Shown here: positions 8,546 through 17,373 of the stretch, in pieces
Layout of the letters: the number at the start of each line of letters is the position of its first letter
Numbering within the stretch: the first letter of the stretch is position 1
DNA from: Mycobacterium paragordonae
GTDB lineage: Bacteria; Actinomycetota; Actinomycetes; Mycobacteriales; Mycobacteriaceae
NCBI RefSeq assembly: GCF_003614435.1
Contig: NZ_CP025546.1
Span: 1,178,001-1,242,000, forward strand
DNA: 64,000 nucleotides
Direction of reading: 5' to 3'
The notes under the pieces: model-generated
The model's input: the letters and a program-made list of their open reading frames with translations, nothing else
Told to the model about the DNA's origin: nothing
The model's database searches: none
Translations under genes and position numbers: made by a program

Positions 8546-8584
8546 GTGCATTTAACTGCGTGACGACAGCCCTGGGTGCATTTA
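8546..8584. repeat. Two direct copies of GTGCATTTA, 30 bp apart
   Basis: GTGCATTTA occurs at 8546-8554 and 8576-8584 in the interval between the DUF3060 pair and the divergent TetR gene. The 30-bp spacing is close to three helical turns. This could be a regulator site for the DUF3060 genes or chance. A further inverted pair, AACTA/TAGTT, lies at 8649-8665 just before the TetR gene. Confidence 0.3.
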
Positions 8585-8696
8585 TTCGTCAAAGCCGCGG
8601 TGGCCGCCGGCACCACGGAGCGCCGCACCCGGCGCTCGGGGTGCGGTCAACTAGAGTCATTAGTTAGCTCTCACGTCACGCGAAGGGTGAATCGCC

Positions 8697-9341
8697 ATGG
8701 CAGCTCAGCCGGAGCCACCGACGGGTGGCGGCCGTGCGCGTGGCGGCAAGTCGGGAGCCCGGCAGGCGAAGCTGAGCCGCGAAGGCATCGTCGACGGCGC
8801 CCTGACCTTTCTGGACCGGGAGGGCTGGGACTCGCTGACCATCAACGCCCTGGCGACTCAGTTGGGAACCAAGGGGCCGTCGCTGTACAACCACGTGGAC
8901 AGCCTCGAGGATCTGCGCCGCGCGGTGCGCATCCGCGTCATCGACGACATCATCACGATGCTCAACCGGGTGGGCGAGGGGCGTTCCCGCGACGACGCCG
9001 TCCTGGTGATGGCCGGCGCCTACCGCAGCTACGCGCACCATCACCCCGGGCGGTACTCCGCGTTCACCCGGATGCCGCTGGGCGGCGACGACCCCGAATA
9101 CACGGCCGTGACCCGCGGAGCCGCCGCGCCCGTCATCGCGGTGCTGTCGTCGTACGGCCTGCAGGGCGAGGAGGCGTTCTATGCGGCGCTCGAGTTCTGG
9201 TCGGCGATGCACGGGTTCGTACTACTCGAGATGACCGGCGTCATGGATGAAATCGACACCGACGCCGTCTTCACCGACATGGTGCTGCGGCTGGCCGCCG
9301 GCATGGATCGGCGCACCGTGCAGGCAGCGGAAACGCCCTAG
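8697..9341 (+). CDS. TetR-family transcriptional regulator
   Basis: A 214-residue regulator whose ATG is preceded by GAAGGGTG. The HTH begins LSREGIVDGALTFLDREGWDSLTINALATQLGTKGPSLYNHVDSLEDLRRAVR. The GPSLYNHV recognition helix resembles TetR proteins with a TetR_C-type effector domain; the later FTRMPLGGDDPEYTAV and AALEFWSAMHGFVLLEMTG fit that domain. A Gly/Arg-rich leader of about 25 residues precedes the HTH. It is divergent from the DUF3060 genes. Downstream is an IS30 element, so no conserved target gene is adjacent on that side. Confidence 0.9.
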   Translation: MAAQPEPPTGGGRARGGKSGARQAKLSREGIVDGALTFLDREGWDSLTINALATQLGTKGPSLYNHVDSLEDLRRAVRIRVIDDIITMLNRVGEGRSRDDAVLVMAGAYRSYAHHHPGRYSAFTRMPLGGDDPEYTAVTRGAAAPVIAVLSSYGLQGEEAFYAALEFWSAMHGFVLLEMTGVMDEIDTDAVFTDMVLRLAAGMDRRTVQAAETP

Positions 9342-9350
9342 CGTGCGGCG

Positions 9351-9376
9351 CGAGCGTGAAGCTGGTTTCACACTCG
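9351..9376. terminator. Hairpin left of the IS30 element
   Basis: The arms CGAGCGTGAA and TTTCACACTCG surround a short loop, with GTGAAGCTGGTTTCAC at 9356-9371 as the core. It lies ten bases after the TetR stop and fits a terminator without a T run. Nearly the same core recurs in reverse complement right of the IS element. Confidence 0.5.
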
Positions 9377-9380
9377 TAGG

Positions 9381-10665
9381 GTGGATTCATACGGTCAGTG
9401 CAACATCCGTGGATTTAGGGGTTGCGATGCCGAGTGGATATCCGCATTCGAAGTGGGTGCGTCGGGAGTTCTTTGATCGGGTGTGCGGTGGTGTGCCGGT
9501 GCACCGTGCCGCCAAGGCGATGGGCGTGTCGACAACGCGTGCGTGGATTTGGTGGCGTGATGCTGGGGCGATGCAGCTCGTCAATGGCGGTAGGAATGCT
9601 TGCGGTTTAGCAAACCCAGGTGATTGGTCAAGGCGGCCGGGAGGTCCGGGTCGCAGGATCTGCGGCGAGGAACGCATCGAGATCATGCGGTTGCGTGATG
9701 CAGGGCTCTGCGCTGCTCAGATCGGACAGCGTCTGGGGCGCCATCGCTCTACGATCGGTCGTGAGTTCGAGCGGAACAGCTTGCCTGATGGGGATTATCA
9801 CGCGTTGATGGCGCATGCTCGAGCTGCTGAACGAGCGCGCCGGCCCAAGGGATTCAAACTGGTTGATCATCCACTGTGCGCGGCCATCGAGGCTTGGATG
9901 GAGCAAGGTTGGAGCCCCAAGCTCATCGCTGAGGTGTTGGCTCGTGATCATCCTGGTGACAAGCTGGCCAGGGTGAGTCACGAGACCATCTACCAATGCT
10001 TGTATGTGCAGACCCGTGGCAGTTTGCGCGCTGACCTCAACAAATGCCTGTCCACCAAACGAGCCAGCCGCAAACCGCGCGGTCGCAACACCAGCCGTGG
10101 GGTCTACAGCAGCGGTGAGGAATTCACCATCAGCGACCGCCCTGCCGAGGTCGCCGACCGTGCGGTGCCTGGTCATTGGGAAGGCGACCTGATCGTGGGG
10201 CCTAACAACAGCGCTATCGGAACCCTCGTCGAGCGCAGCACCCGATTCACTATCTTGCTGCACCTGCTTGGCGATCGCAGCGCCGAAACCGTCGCCACCG
10301 CAATGATCGAGGCGATGAAAGAATTGCCCGAGCATCTGCGGCGCTCGATCACCTGGGACCGAGGCAGCGAAATGGCCAACTGGCGCGACATTCAGCTACA
10401 GCTGGGGACCCCGGTCTATTTCTGTAACCCCCACTCACCCTGGCAGCGCGGCAGCAACGAAAACACCAACCGCCTCCTACGGTTTTGGTTCCAAAAAGGC
10501 AGCGACCTCAGCGGCTACACCAAAGCTGACCTCAAACACATCCAAGACACCCTCAATCGCCGACCCCGCCCCACCCTCAACCTCGACACCCCCGCCCAGC
10601 GCCTTTACGTCCTACTCCACCAAGCCGCCTAGGCCATGTTGCACTGACCACTTGACAATGAGTAG
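9381..10665 (+). mobile_element. IS30-family insertion sequence
   Basis: The element contains one transposase gene between exact inverted copies of GGTCAGTGCAACAT at 9393-9406 and, reversed, 10636-10649. This resembles the GGTCAAYGCAACA core inside IS30 family ends, where about a dozen further bases lie outside it. On that model the ends fall near 9381 and 10665, but those outer bases match only partly. GTAGG flanks both ends (9376-9380 and 10662-10666) and could contain a target duplication. It sits between the TetR gene and the rpsL promoter. Exact ends are uncertain by several bases. Confidence 0.75.
9427..10632 (+). CDS. IS30-family transposase
   Basis: A 401-residue DDE transposase. The start at ATG 9427 (MPSGYPHSKWVRREFF) falls just inside the left inverted repeat; the same frame continues upstream, but only through the end of the TetR gene. 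An N-terminal HTH region (VHRAAKAMGVSTTRAWIWWRDAG) is followed by the IS30 HTH with the motif GEERIEIMRLRDAGLCAAQIGQRLGRHRSTIGREF. The catalytic core shows GHWEGDLIVG (first D), ITWDRGSEM (second D) and PWQRGSNENTNRLLR (E). It is intact, with no frameshift or stop, so the copy may be active. Base composition looks slightly less GC-rich than in surrounding genes. Confidence 0.92.
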   Translation: MPSGYPHSKWVRREFFDRVCGGVPVHRAAKAMGVSTTRAWIWWRDAGAMQLVNGGRNACGLANPGDWSRRPGGPGRRICGEERIEIMRLRDAGLCAAQIGQRLGRHRSTIGREFERNSLPDGDYHALMAHARAAERARRPKGFKLVDHPLCAAIEAWMEQGWSPKLIAEVLARDHPGDKLARVSHETIYQCLYVQTRGSLRADLNKCLSTKRASRKPRGRNTSRGVYSSGEEFTISDRPAEVADRAVPGHWEGDLIVGPNNSAIGTLVERSTRFTILLHLLGDRSAETVATAMIEAMKELPEHLRRSITWDRGSEMANWRDIQLQLGTPVYFCNPHSPWQRGSNENTNRLLRFWFQKGSDLSGYTKADLKHIQDTLNRRPRPTLNLDTPAQRLYVLLHQAA

Positions 10666-10671
10666 GCGACC

Positions 10672-10687
10672 GTGAAGCCAGCTTCAC
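10672..10687. repeat. Second copy of the flanking hairpin core, right of IS30
   Basis: GTGAAGCCAGCTTCAC is the reverse complement of the left core (9356-9371) with one mismatch. It can itself form a hairpin and lies just outside the IS right end and 54 bases upstream of the rpsL -35. It could be part of the original target or have moved with the element. Confidence 0.6.
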
Positions 10688-10741
10688 GCGGGCAGCGGCC
10701 CGGGGACCTACCGGGCTCCCGTGCCGGTCATTCCACCGCTT

Positions 10742-10771
10742 TTGACCTGCCAGACTCCGGACGGGTATTGT
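10742..10771 (+). promoter_or_regulatory. rpsL operon promoter
   Basis: TTGACC (10742-10747), an 18-base spacer and TATTGT (10766-10771, fitting TANNNT) make a good SigA-type promoter. A start near 10778 would give a 5' leader of roughly 220 bases before rpsL. The interval from here to 10998 has no other gene-length ORF. It holds a candidate leader ORF (10819), a 7-bp inverted pair GCCGGGC (10821-10827)/GCCCGGC (10885-10891) and an imperfect direct repeat. Confidence 0.6.
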
Positions 10772-10818
10772 GGGACCTCGTGCCTGGCGGCTAACGGCGC
10801 CTGAAGTAGGGGGCGTAA

Positions 10819-10857
10819 ATGCCGGGCCAATTTGCGTGTCCACGATGCAACGGATGA
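10819..10857 (+). CDS. Candidate upstream ORF in the rpsL leader
   Basis: ATG at 10819 has AGGGGG at 10808-10813, five bases away, and encodes twelve residues, MPGQFACPRCNG, ending in TGA within the leader. The CPRC pair resembles a zinc-knuckle or cysteine-rich leader peptide. It could report cysteine, zinc or ribosome status to the str operon, or it may be fortuitous. Its stop codon lies inside the first copy of the leader direct repeat (10853). Confidence 0.35.
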   Translation: MPGQFACPRCNG

Positions 10858-10914
10858 GGTATTCCGGGCAAGCGCATGCGACACGCCCGGCTGCGGGGTG
10901 ATGAGGTTATTCCG
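10853..10914 (+). repeat. Imperfect direct repeat in the rpsL leader
   Basis: GATGAGGTATTCCG at 10853-10866 and GATGAGGTTATTCCG at 10900-10914 differ by one inserted T. They lie in the untranslated leader on either side of the right arm of a GCCGGGC/GCCCGGC inverted pair, so alternative foldings are possible. Confidence 0.4.
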
Positions 10915-10998
10915 CGGCGGGGCATAACTGCAGTACAGAGACTTTTGAACGCCGCACTTGATAAGCACCGCAAGAACAGCAACACAGAAAGCCGGTAG

Positions 10999-11373
10999 AT
11001 GCCAACCATTAATCAGCTGGTCCGCAAGGGTCGCCGAGACAAGGTCGCCAAGGTCAAGACCGCGGCTCTTAAGGGCAGCCCGCAGCGCCGTGGCGTGTGC
11101 ACCCGCGTGTACACCACCACTCCGAAGAAGCCGAACTCGGCGCTTCGGAAGGTCGCCCGTGTGAAGCTGACCAGCCAGGTTGAGGTGACCGCGTACATCC
11201 CGGGTGAGGGCCACAATCTGCAGGAGCACTCGATGGTGCTGGTGCGTGGCGGCCGGGTGAAGGACCTGCCCGGTGTGCGCTACAAGATCATCCGCGGTTC
11301 GCTCGACACCCAGGGCGTCAAGAACCGCAAGCAGGCTCGCAGTCGCTACGGCGCCAAGAAGGAGAAGAGCTGA
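10999..11373 (+). CDS. rpsL: 30S ribosomal protein S12
   Basis: A 124-residue S12 that shapes the decoding centre of the 30S subunit. The loops [13 protein letters not shown] and [12 protein letters not shown] are intact. Lys43 and Lys88, where substitutions give streptomycin resistance in mycobacteria, are the wild-type residues, so no target-based resistance is predicted. First gene of the str operon; its TGA overlaps the rpsG ATG by one base. Confidence 0.98.
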
Positions 11374-11843
11374 TGCCGCGCAAGGGACCCGCGCCCAAGC
11401 GTCCACTGGTCAACGACCCGGTCTACGGGTCGCAGCTGGTCACCCAGCTGGTGAACAAAGTTCTGCTGCAGGGGAAGAAATCCCTGGCTGAGCGCATTGT
11501 TTATGGTGCGCTCGAACAGGCGCGGGACAAGACCGGCACCGACCCCGTCATCACGCTCAAGCGTGCGCTGGACAACGTCAAGCCCGCGCTGGAGGTTCGC
11601 AGCCGCCGCGTCGGTGGTGCCACCTACCAGGTGCCCGTCGAGGTGCGGCCGGACCGGTCGACCACGCTCGCGCTGCGCTGGCTGGTCAGCTTCTCGCGGC
11701 AGCGCCGGGAGAAGACGATGGTCGAGCGCCTGGCCAACGAGATCATGGATGCCAGCAATGGCCTCGGGGCTGCCGTGAAGCGGCGTGAGGACACCCACAA
11801 GATGGCCGAGGCCAACCGCGCCTTCGCGCACTATCGCTGGTAG
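11373..11843 (+). CDS. rpsG: 30S ribosomal protein S7
   Basis: A 156-residue S7, the primary assembly protein of the 30S head, beginning [10 protein letters not shown]. The central [14 protein letters not shown] and the C-terminal [13 protein letters not shown] are standard. The start overlaps the rpsL stop by one base, so the two are translationally coupled. It is separated from fusA by a 98-base interval holding a strong hairpin. Confidence 0.98.
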   Translation: MPRKGPAPKRPLVNDPVYGSQLVTQLVNKVLLQGKKSLAERIVYGALEQARDKTGTDPVITLKRALDNVKPALEVRSRRVGGATYQVPVEVRPDRSTTLALRWLVSFSRQRREKTMVERLANEIMDASNGLGAAVKRREDTHKMAEANRAFAHYRW

Positions 11844-11848
11844 AGCAG

Positions 11849-11900
11849 TGCGCCAGCGCCGGAGCCGCCAGGGCGGCGACATCATGCGAGCGCTGGCGCA
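11849..11900 (+). other. Intercistronic hairpin between rpsG and fusA
   Basis: Perfect 11-bp arms TGCGCCAGCGC (11849-11859) and GCGCTGGCGCA (11890-11900) enclose a loop with its own GCCGCC/GGCGGC stem. It begins five bases after the rpsG stop. No T run follows, so partial termination, mRNA processing or protein binding is as likely as full termination. Confidence 0.6.
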
Positions 11901-11941
11901 TCCGATAGCTAACTGAGTAACGAAAGAGTGGGAAGACTTCT

Positions 11942-14047
11942 GTGGCACAGAAGGACGTGCTGACCGACCTGACGAAGGTCCGCAACATCGGCATTATGGC
12001 GCACATCGACGCCGGCAAGACCACGACGACCGAGCGCATCCTCTACTACACCGGCATCAGCTACAAGATCGGTGAGGTGCACGACGGCGCCGCCACGATG
12101 GACTGGATGGAGCAGGAGCAGGAGCGGGGGATCACCATCACCTCCGCGGCTACCACCTGCTTCTGGAACGACAACCAGATCAACATCATCGACACCCCCG
12201 GCCACGTCGACTTCACCGTCGAGGTGGAGCGCTCGCTGCGCGTGCTGGACGGCGCCGTCGCGGTATTCGACGGCAAGGAGGGCGTCGAGCCCCAGTCCGA
12301 GCAGGTCTGGCGCCAGGCGGACAAGTACGACGTACCGCGCATCTGCTTCGTCAACAAGATGGACAAGATCGGCGCCGACTTCTACTTCTCCGTGCGGACC
12401 ATGGAGGAGCGGTTGGGCGCCAATGTCATTCCGATCCAGCTGCCGGTCGGCTCCGAAGGCGACTTCGAGGGCGTCGTGGACCTGGTCGAGATGAACGCCA
12501 AGGTGTGGCGGGGCGAGACCAAGCTGGGCGAGACCTACGACACCATCGAGATCCCGGCAGAGCTGGCCGAGAAGGCCCAGGAGTACCGCACCAAGCTGCT
12601 TGAGGCCGTCGCCGAGACCGACGAGGAGCTGCTGGAAAAGTACCTCGGTGGAGAAGAGCTCACCGTCGCCGAGATCAAGGGCGCGATCCGCAAGCTCACC
12701 ACCACCTCCGAGGCGTACCCGGTGCTGTGCGGCAGCGCGTTCAAGAACAAGGGCGTGCAGCCGATGCTGGATGCCGTCATCGACTACCTCCCCTCGCCAC
12801 TGGACGTGCCGCCGGCTATCGGCCACCCGCCAGGCAAAGAGGACGAGGAGATCGTCCGCAAGCCGTCGACCGACGAGCCGTTCTCCGCGCTGGCGTTCAA
12901 GGTGGCGACGCACCCGTTCTTCGGCAAGCTCACCTACGTCCGCGTGTACTCGGGCAAGGTCGACTCGGGCAGCCAGGTCATCAACGCCACCAAGGGCAAG
13001 AAGGAGCGTCTGGGCAAGCTGTTCCAGATGCACTCCAACAAGGAGAACCCGGTGGAGACCGCGTCGGCGGGTCACATCTACGCGGTGATCGGCCTGAAAG
13101 ACACCACCACCGGTGACACGCTGTCGGACCCGAACAACCAGATCGTGCTCGAGTCCATGACGTTCCCGGACCCGGTCATCGAGGTGGCCATCGAGCCCAA
13201 GACCAAGAGCGACCAGGAGAAGCTGAGCCTGTCGATCCAGAAGCTCGCCGAGGAGGACCCGACGTTCAAGGTCCACCAAGACGCCGAGACCGGCCAGACC
13301 GTGATCGGTGGCATGGGCGAGTTGCACCTGGACATCCTGGTGGACCGCATGCGCCGCGAGTTCAAGGTGGAAGCCAACGTCGGCAAGCCGCAGGTCGCCT
13401 ACAAGGAGACCATCAAGCGGACGGTGGAAAAGGTCGAGTTCACCCACAAGAAGCAGACCGGTGGATCGGGCCAGTTCGCGAAGGTGCTGATCAGCATCGA
13501 GCCGTTCACCAGCGAAGACGGTGCGACCTACGAGTTCGAGAGCAAGGTCACCGGTGGGCGCATCCCGCGGGAGTACATCCCGTCGGTCGACGCCGGCGCC
13601 CAGGACGCCATGCAGTACGGCGTGCTGGCCGGCTACCCGCTGGTGAACCTGAAAGTCACGCTGCTCGACGGCGCCTTCCACGAGGTGGACTCGTCGGAGA
13701 TGGCGTTCAAGATCGCCGGTTCCCAGGTGCTGAAAAAGGCTGCGGCGCAAGCACAGCCAGTGATCCTGGAACCGATCATGGCCGTCGAGGTCACCACCCC
13801 CGAGGACTACATGGGTGATGTGATCGGCGACCTGAACTCCCGCCGTGGCCAGATCCAGGCCATGGAGGAGCGGGCAGGGGCGCGTGTCGTCAAGGCGCAC
13901 GTGCCGTTGTCGGAGATGTTCGGCTATGTCGGCGACCTGCGGTCCAAGACGCAAGGCCGGGCGAACTACTCCATGGTGTTCGACTCCTACGCCGAAGTTC
14001 CGGCGAACGTGTCGAAGGAGATCATCGCGAAGGCGACGGGCGAGTGA
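11942..14047 (+). CDS. fusA: Elongation factor G
   Basis: A 701-residue EF-G, the GTPase that drives ribosomal translocation. The G-domain motifs are [35 protein letters not shown] and [12 protein letters not shown]. The body shows [15 protein letters not shown] (domain III) and [25 protein letters not shown] (domain V). GTG start with an AGAGTGGGAAG purine stretch upstream. Length is normal. The coding region ends IIAKATGE, and an odd repeat of those last codons follows at 14077. Confidence 0.98.
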   Translation: MAQKDVLTDLTKVRNIGIMAHIDAGKTTTTERILYYTGISYKIGEVHDGAATMDWMEQEQERGITITSAATTCFWNDNQINIIDTPGHVDFTVEVERSLRVLDGAVAVFDGKEGVEPQSEQVWRQADKYDVPRICFVNKMDKIGADFYFSVRTMEERLGANVIPIQLPVGSEGDFEGVVDLVEMNAKVWRGETKLGETYDTIEIPAELAEKAQEYRTKLLEAVAETDEELLEKYLGGEELTVAEIKGAIRKLTTTSEAYPVLCGSAFKNKGVQPMLDAVIDYLPSPLDVPPAIGHPPGKEDEEIVRKPSTDEPFSALAFKVATHPFFGKLTYVRVYSGKVDSGSQVINATKGKKERLGKLFQMHSNKENPVETASAGHIYAVIGLKDTTTGDTLSDPNNQIVLESMTFPDPVIEVAIEPKTKSDQEKLSLSIQKLAEEDPTFKVHQDAETGQTVIGGMGELHLDILVDRMRREFKVEANVGKPQVAYKETIKRTVEKVEFTHKKQTGGSGQFAKVLISIEPFTSEDGATYEFESKVTGGRIPREYIPSVDAGAQDAMQYGVLAGYPLVNLKVTLLDGAFHEVDSSEMAFKIAGSQVLKKAAAQAQPVILEPIMAVEVTTPEDYMGDVIGDLNSRRGQIQAMEERAGARVVKAHVPLSEMFGYVGDLRSKTQGRANYSMVFDSYAEVPANVSKEIIAKATGE

Positions 14048-14059
14048 GTGTCAACTCAC
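14044..14059 (+). other. Small hairpin at the fusA stop
   Basis: GTGAGT and ACTCAC pair perfectly around GTCA and overlap the fusA TGA. It is too small and lacks a T tract, so it is unlikely to be a complete terminator on its own. Confidence 0.35.
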
Positions 14060-14076
14060 GAGCGCGGAGCCGAGCA

Positions 14077-14106
14077 ATGACCATCGCCAAGGCGACCGGC
14101 GAATAA
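14077..14106 (+). pseudogene. Partial repeat of the fusA 3' end
   Basis: Thirty bases downstream of the fusA stop, an ATG-led stretch encodes MTIAKATGE and a stop. Seven of its nine residues repeat the EF-G C-terminus IIAKATGE. The matching DNA (ATCGCC/GAAGGCGACCGGCGAA against the fusA end) is nearly identical apart from synonymous changes. It looks like a short duplication of the gene end that has drifted. No Shine-Dalgarno precedes it, so a translated product is unlikely. Confidence 0.55.
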
Positions 14107-14208
14107 GCGGAAACCCCAACGAGTAAGCTGACGCGGTTAGCACCGCGGCAAAACCCAGAAAAATCAACACTGCTTTTTTAAGCACCAACAGTCCAGGAGG
14201 ACACCAAA

Positions 14209-15399
14209 GTGGCGAAGGCGAAGTTCCAGCGGACCAAGCCCCACGTCAACATCGGGACCATCGGTCACGTTGACCACGGCAAGACCACCCTGACCGCGGC
14301 TATCACCAAGGTCCTGCACGACAAGTACCCGGACCTGAACGAGTCCAAGGCGTTCGACCAGATCGACAACGCGCCTGAGGAGCGTCAGCGCGGTATCACG
14401 ATCAACATCGCGCACGTCGAGTACCAGACCGAGAAGCGTCACTACGCGCACGTCGACGCCCCCGGCCACGCCGACTACATCAAGAACATGATCACCGGTG
14501 CCGCCCAGATGGACGGCGCGATCCTGGTGGTCGCCGCGACGGACGGCCCGATGCCGCAGACGCGTGAGCACGTGCTGCTCGCCCGTCAGGTGGGCGTGCC
14601 CTACATCCTCGTGGCGCTGAACAAGTCCGACGCGGTCGACGACGAGGAGCTGCTCGAGCTCGTCGAGCTGGAGGTCCGCGAGTTGCTGGCCGCCCAGGAC
14701 TTCGACGAGGAAGCCCCGGTTGTCCGGGTCTCCGCGCTGAAGGCGCTCGAGGGCGACGCGACCTGGGTGAAGTCGGTCGAGGACCTGATGGACGCGGTCG
14801 ACGAGTCGATCCCGGACCCGGTGCGCGACACCGACAAGCCGTTCCTGATGCCCGTTGAGGACGTCTTCACCATCACCGGCCGTGGCACCGTCGTCACCGG
14901 TCGTGTGGAGCGTGGCGTGGTCAACGTGAACGAGGAAGTCGAGATCGTCGGCATCAAGCCCACCAGCACCAAGACCACGGTCACCGGTGTGGAGATGTTC
15001 CGCAAGCTGCTCGACCAGGGCCAGGCCGGTGACAACGTCGGTCTGCTGCTGCGTGGTGTCAAGCGTGAGGACGTCGAGCGCGGCCAGGTCGTCATCAAGC
15101 CCGGCACCACCACCCCGCACACCGAGTTCGAGGGCCAGGTCTACATCCTGTCCAAGGACGAGGGCGGTCGGCACACGCCGTTCTTCAACAACTACCGTCC
15201 GCAGTTCTACTTCCGCACCACCGACGTGACCGGTGTGGTGACGCTGCCGGAGGGCACCGAAATGGTGATGCCCGGTGACAACACCAACATCTCGGTGAAG
15301 CTGATCCAGCCCGTCGCCATGGACGACGGTCTGCGGTTCGCGATCCGTGAAGGTGGCCGCACCGTCGGCGCCGGCCGGGTCACCAAGATCATCAAGTAG
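14209..15399 (+). CDS. tuf: Elongation factor Tu
   Basis: A 396-residue EF-Tu that delivers aminoacyl-tRNA to the ribosome. G motifs are [31 protein letters not shown] and LNKSDAVDD. The domain II/III boundary [13 protein letters not shown] and the C-terminal [14 protein letters not shown] are standard. GTG start with AGGAGG at the normal distance. Last gene of the str operon, followed by a strong terminator. Confidence 0.98.
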   Translation: MAKAKFQRTKPHVNIGTIGHVDHGKTTLTAAITKVLHDKYPDLNESKAFDQIDNAPEERQRGITINIAHVEYQTEKRHYAHVDAPGHADYIKNMITGAAQMDGAILVVAATDGPMPQTREHVLLARQVGVPYILVALNKSDAVDDEELLELVELEVRELLAAQDFDEEAPVVRVSALKALEGDATWVKSVEDLMDAVDESIPDPVRDTDKPFLMPVEDVFTITGRGTVVTGRVERGVVNVNEEVEIVGIKPTSTKTTVTGVEMFRKLLDQGQAGDNVGLLLRGVKREDVERGQVVIKPGTTTPHTEFEGQVYILSKDEGGRHTPFFNNYRPQFYFRTTDVTGVVTLPEGTEMVMPGDNTNISVKLIQPVAMDDGLRFAIREGGRTVGAGRVTKIIK

Positions 15400-15426
15400 C
15401 GCTCACCGCGCGACCTGACGCAAAGA

Positions 15427-15464
15427 CCCCCGAAAACTTCGGTTTTCGGGGGCTTTCGCGTTTT
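15427..15464 (+). terminator. Rho-independent terminator after tuf
   Basis: An 11-bp GC-rich stem CCCCCGAAAAC/GTTTTCGGGGG (15427-15437 and 15442-15452) with a TTCG tetraloop is followed by a T-containing tail. It closes the str operon. Confidence 0.9.
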
Positions 15465-15557
15465 CAACGAAGGAACTTGTGATCGGTAATCACCATGCTG
15501 GCGCTACTCTGTCATCACCTTTCGGGTGCCCGACCCGAGCAGAGTTGAGGAGAAAGC

Positions 15558-16361
15558 ATGCTCGCCCGGTACATCAAGATGCAGCTGCTGGTGCTGTTGT
15601 GCGGCGGCCTGGTCGGACCGATCTTCCTCGTCGTCTACTTCACCCTCGGCTTCGGTCAGCTGCTGTCGTGGATGTTCTACGTCGGTCTGCTCATCACCGT
15701 GGCCGACGTTCTGATCGCGATCGCGCTGACGTACTGGAGCGTCAACAACGCCGCCAAGAACGAAATGCTGGAGCAGAGCGGGGTGCTGGCGCTGGCCCAG
15801 ATCACCGGCCTGACCGAGACCGGCACCCGGATCAACGAGCAGCCGGTGGTCAAGGTGCACCTGCACGTATCCGGACCCGGGATCGCGCCCTTCGACAGCG
15901 AGGACCGGGTAATCGCGAGCGTGACGCGGCTGGGCAACCTGACGGCGCGCAAGCTCGTAGTCCTGGTCGACCCGGCCACGAATGAATACCGGATCGACTG
16001 GGAGCGAAGCGCTTTGGTCAACGGGCTGGTGCCCGCCCAGTTCACCGTCGAGGAGGACAACCGGACCTACGACCTCAGTGGCCAGGCCGGACCGCTGATG
16101 GAGATCCTCCAACTGCTCAAGTCCAACGGCATTCCGCTCAACCGCATCGTCGATGTGCGTTCCAATCCGGCTCTCCGTCAGCAGCTGCACGCGGTGGTAC
16201 GTCGTGCCGGCCAGCAGCAGGCGGGTCAGGCCGCTGCACCGCAAGCGCCGCAGGCCTCGGTCGCCGACCGGCTGCAAGAGCTGGACTCGCTGCGGGCCAG
16301 CGGGGTGGTGAACGACCAGGAGTACGCCAGCAAGCGTGCCCAGATCATCTCCGAGATCTGA
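15558..16361 (+). CDS. Membrane protein with C-terminal SHOCT domain
   Basis: A 267-residue protein starting at ATG 15558 with AGGAG upstream. Two N-terminal membrane helices (residues about 6-29 and 31-54, LLVLLCGGLVGPIFLVVYF and LLITVADVLIAIALTYW) are followed by a soluble region that may be a beta-rich domain. A Gln/Ala-rich linker leads to a C-terminal SHOCT helix pair (VADRLQELDSLRASGVVNDQEYASKRAQIISEI). SHOCT modules are found at the ends of bacterial membrane and secretion-associated proteins and may mediate oligomerisation. The position after tuf matches the membrane protein Rv0686 of M. tuberculosis. Function is unknown. Confidence 0.85.
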   Translation: MLARYIKMQLLVLLCGGLVGPIFLVVYFTLGFGQLLSWMFYVGLLITVADVLIAIALTYWSVNNAAKNEMLEQSGVLALAQITGLTETGTRINEQPVVKVHLHVSGPGIAPFDSEDRVIASVTRLGNLTARKLVVLVDPATNEYRIDWERSALVNGLVPAQFTVEEDNRTYDLSGQAGPLMEILQLLKSNGIPLNRIVDVRSNPALRQQLHAVVRRAGQQQAGQAAAPQAPQASVADRLQELDSLRASGVVNDQEYASKRAQIISEI

Positions 16362-17348
<987 letters not shown>

Positions 17349-17373
17349 TTGTCGACCGTGCTATGAACTCCAC

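Noticed and set aside
9247..9426. Upstream extension of the transposase frame
   Set aside because: It runs through the TetR 3' end and the hairpin; the IS left end lies after it, so the transposase starts at 9427.
10652..10680. TTGACA at the right end of IS30 as an outward promoter towards rpsL
   Set aside because: No TANNNT hexamer occurs 16-19 bases downstream; the region there is the GC-rich hairpin. The TTGACC/TATTGT pair further on is better.
11909..13954. 681-codon open frame antisense to fusA
   Set aside because: It mirrors a highly conserved EF-G gene; composition (Leu/His/Asp-rich) is that of a shadow frame.
14077..14106. The MTIAKATGE mini-ORF as a real peptide gene
   Set aside because: It has no ribosome binding site and copies the fusA end; a duplication remnant is the simpler reading.
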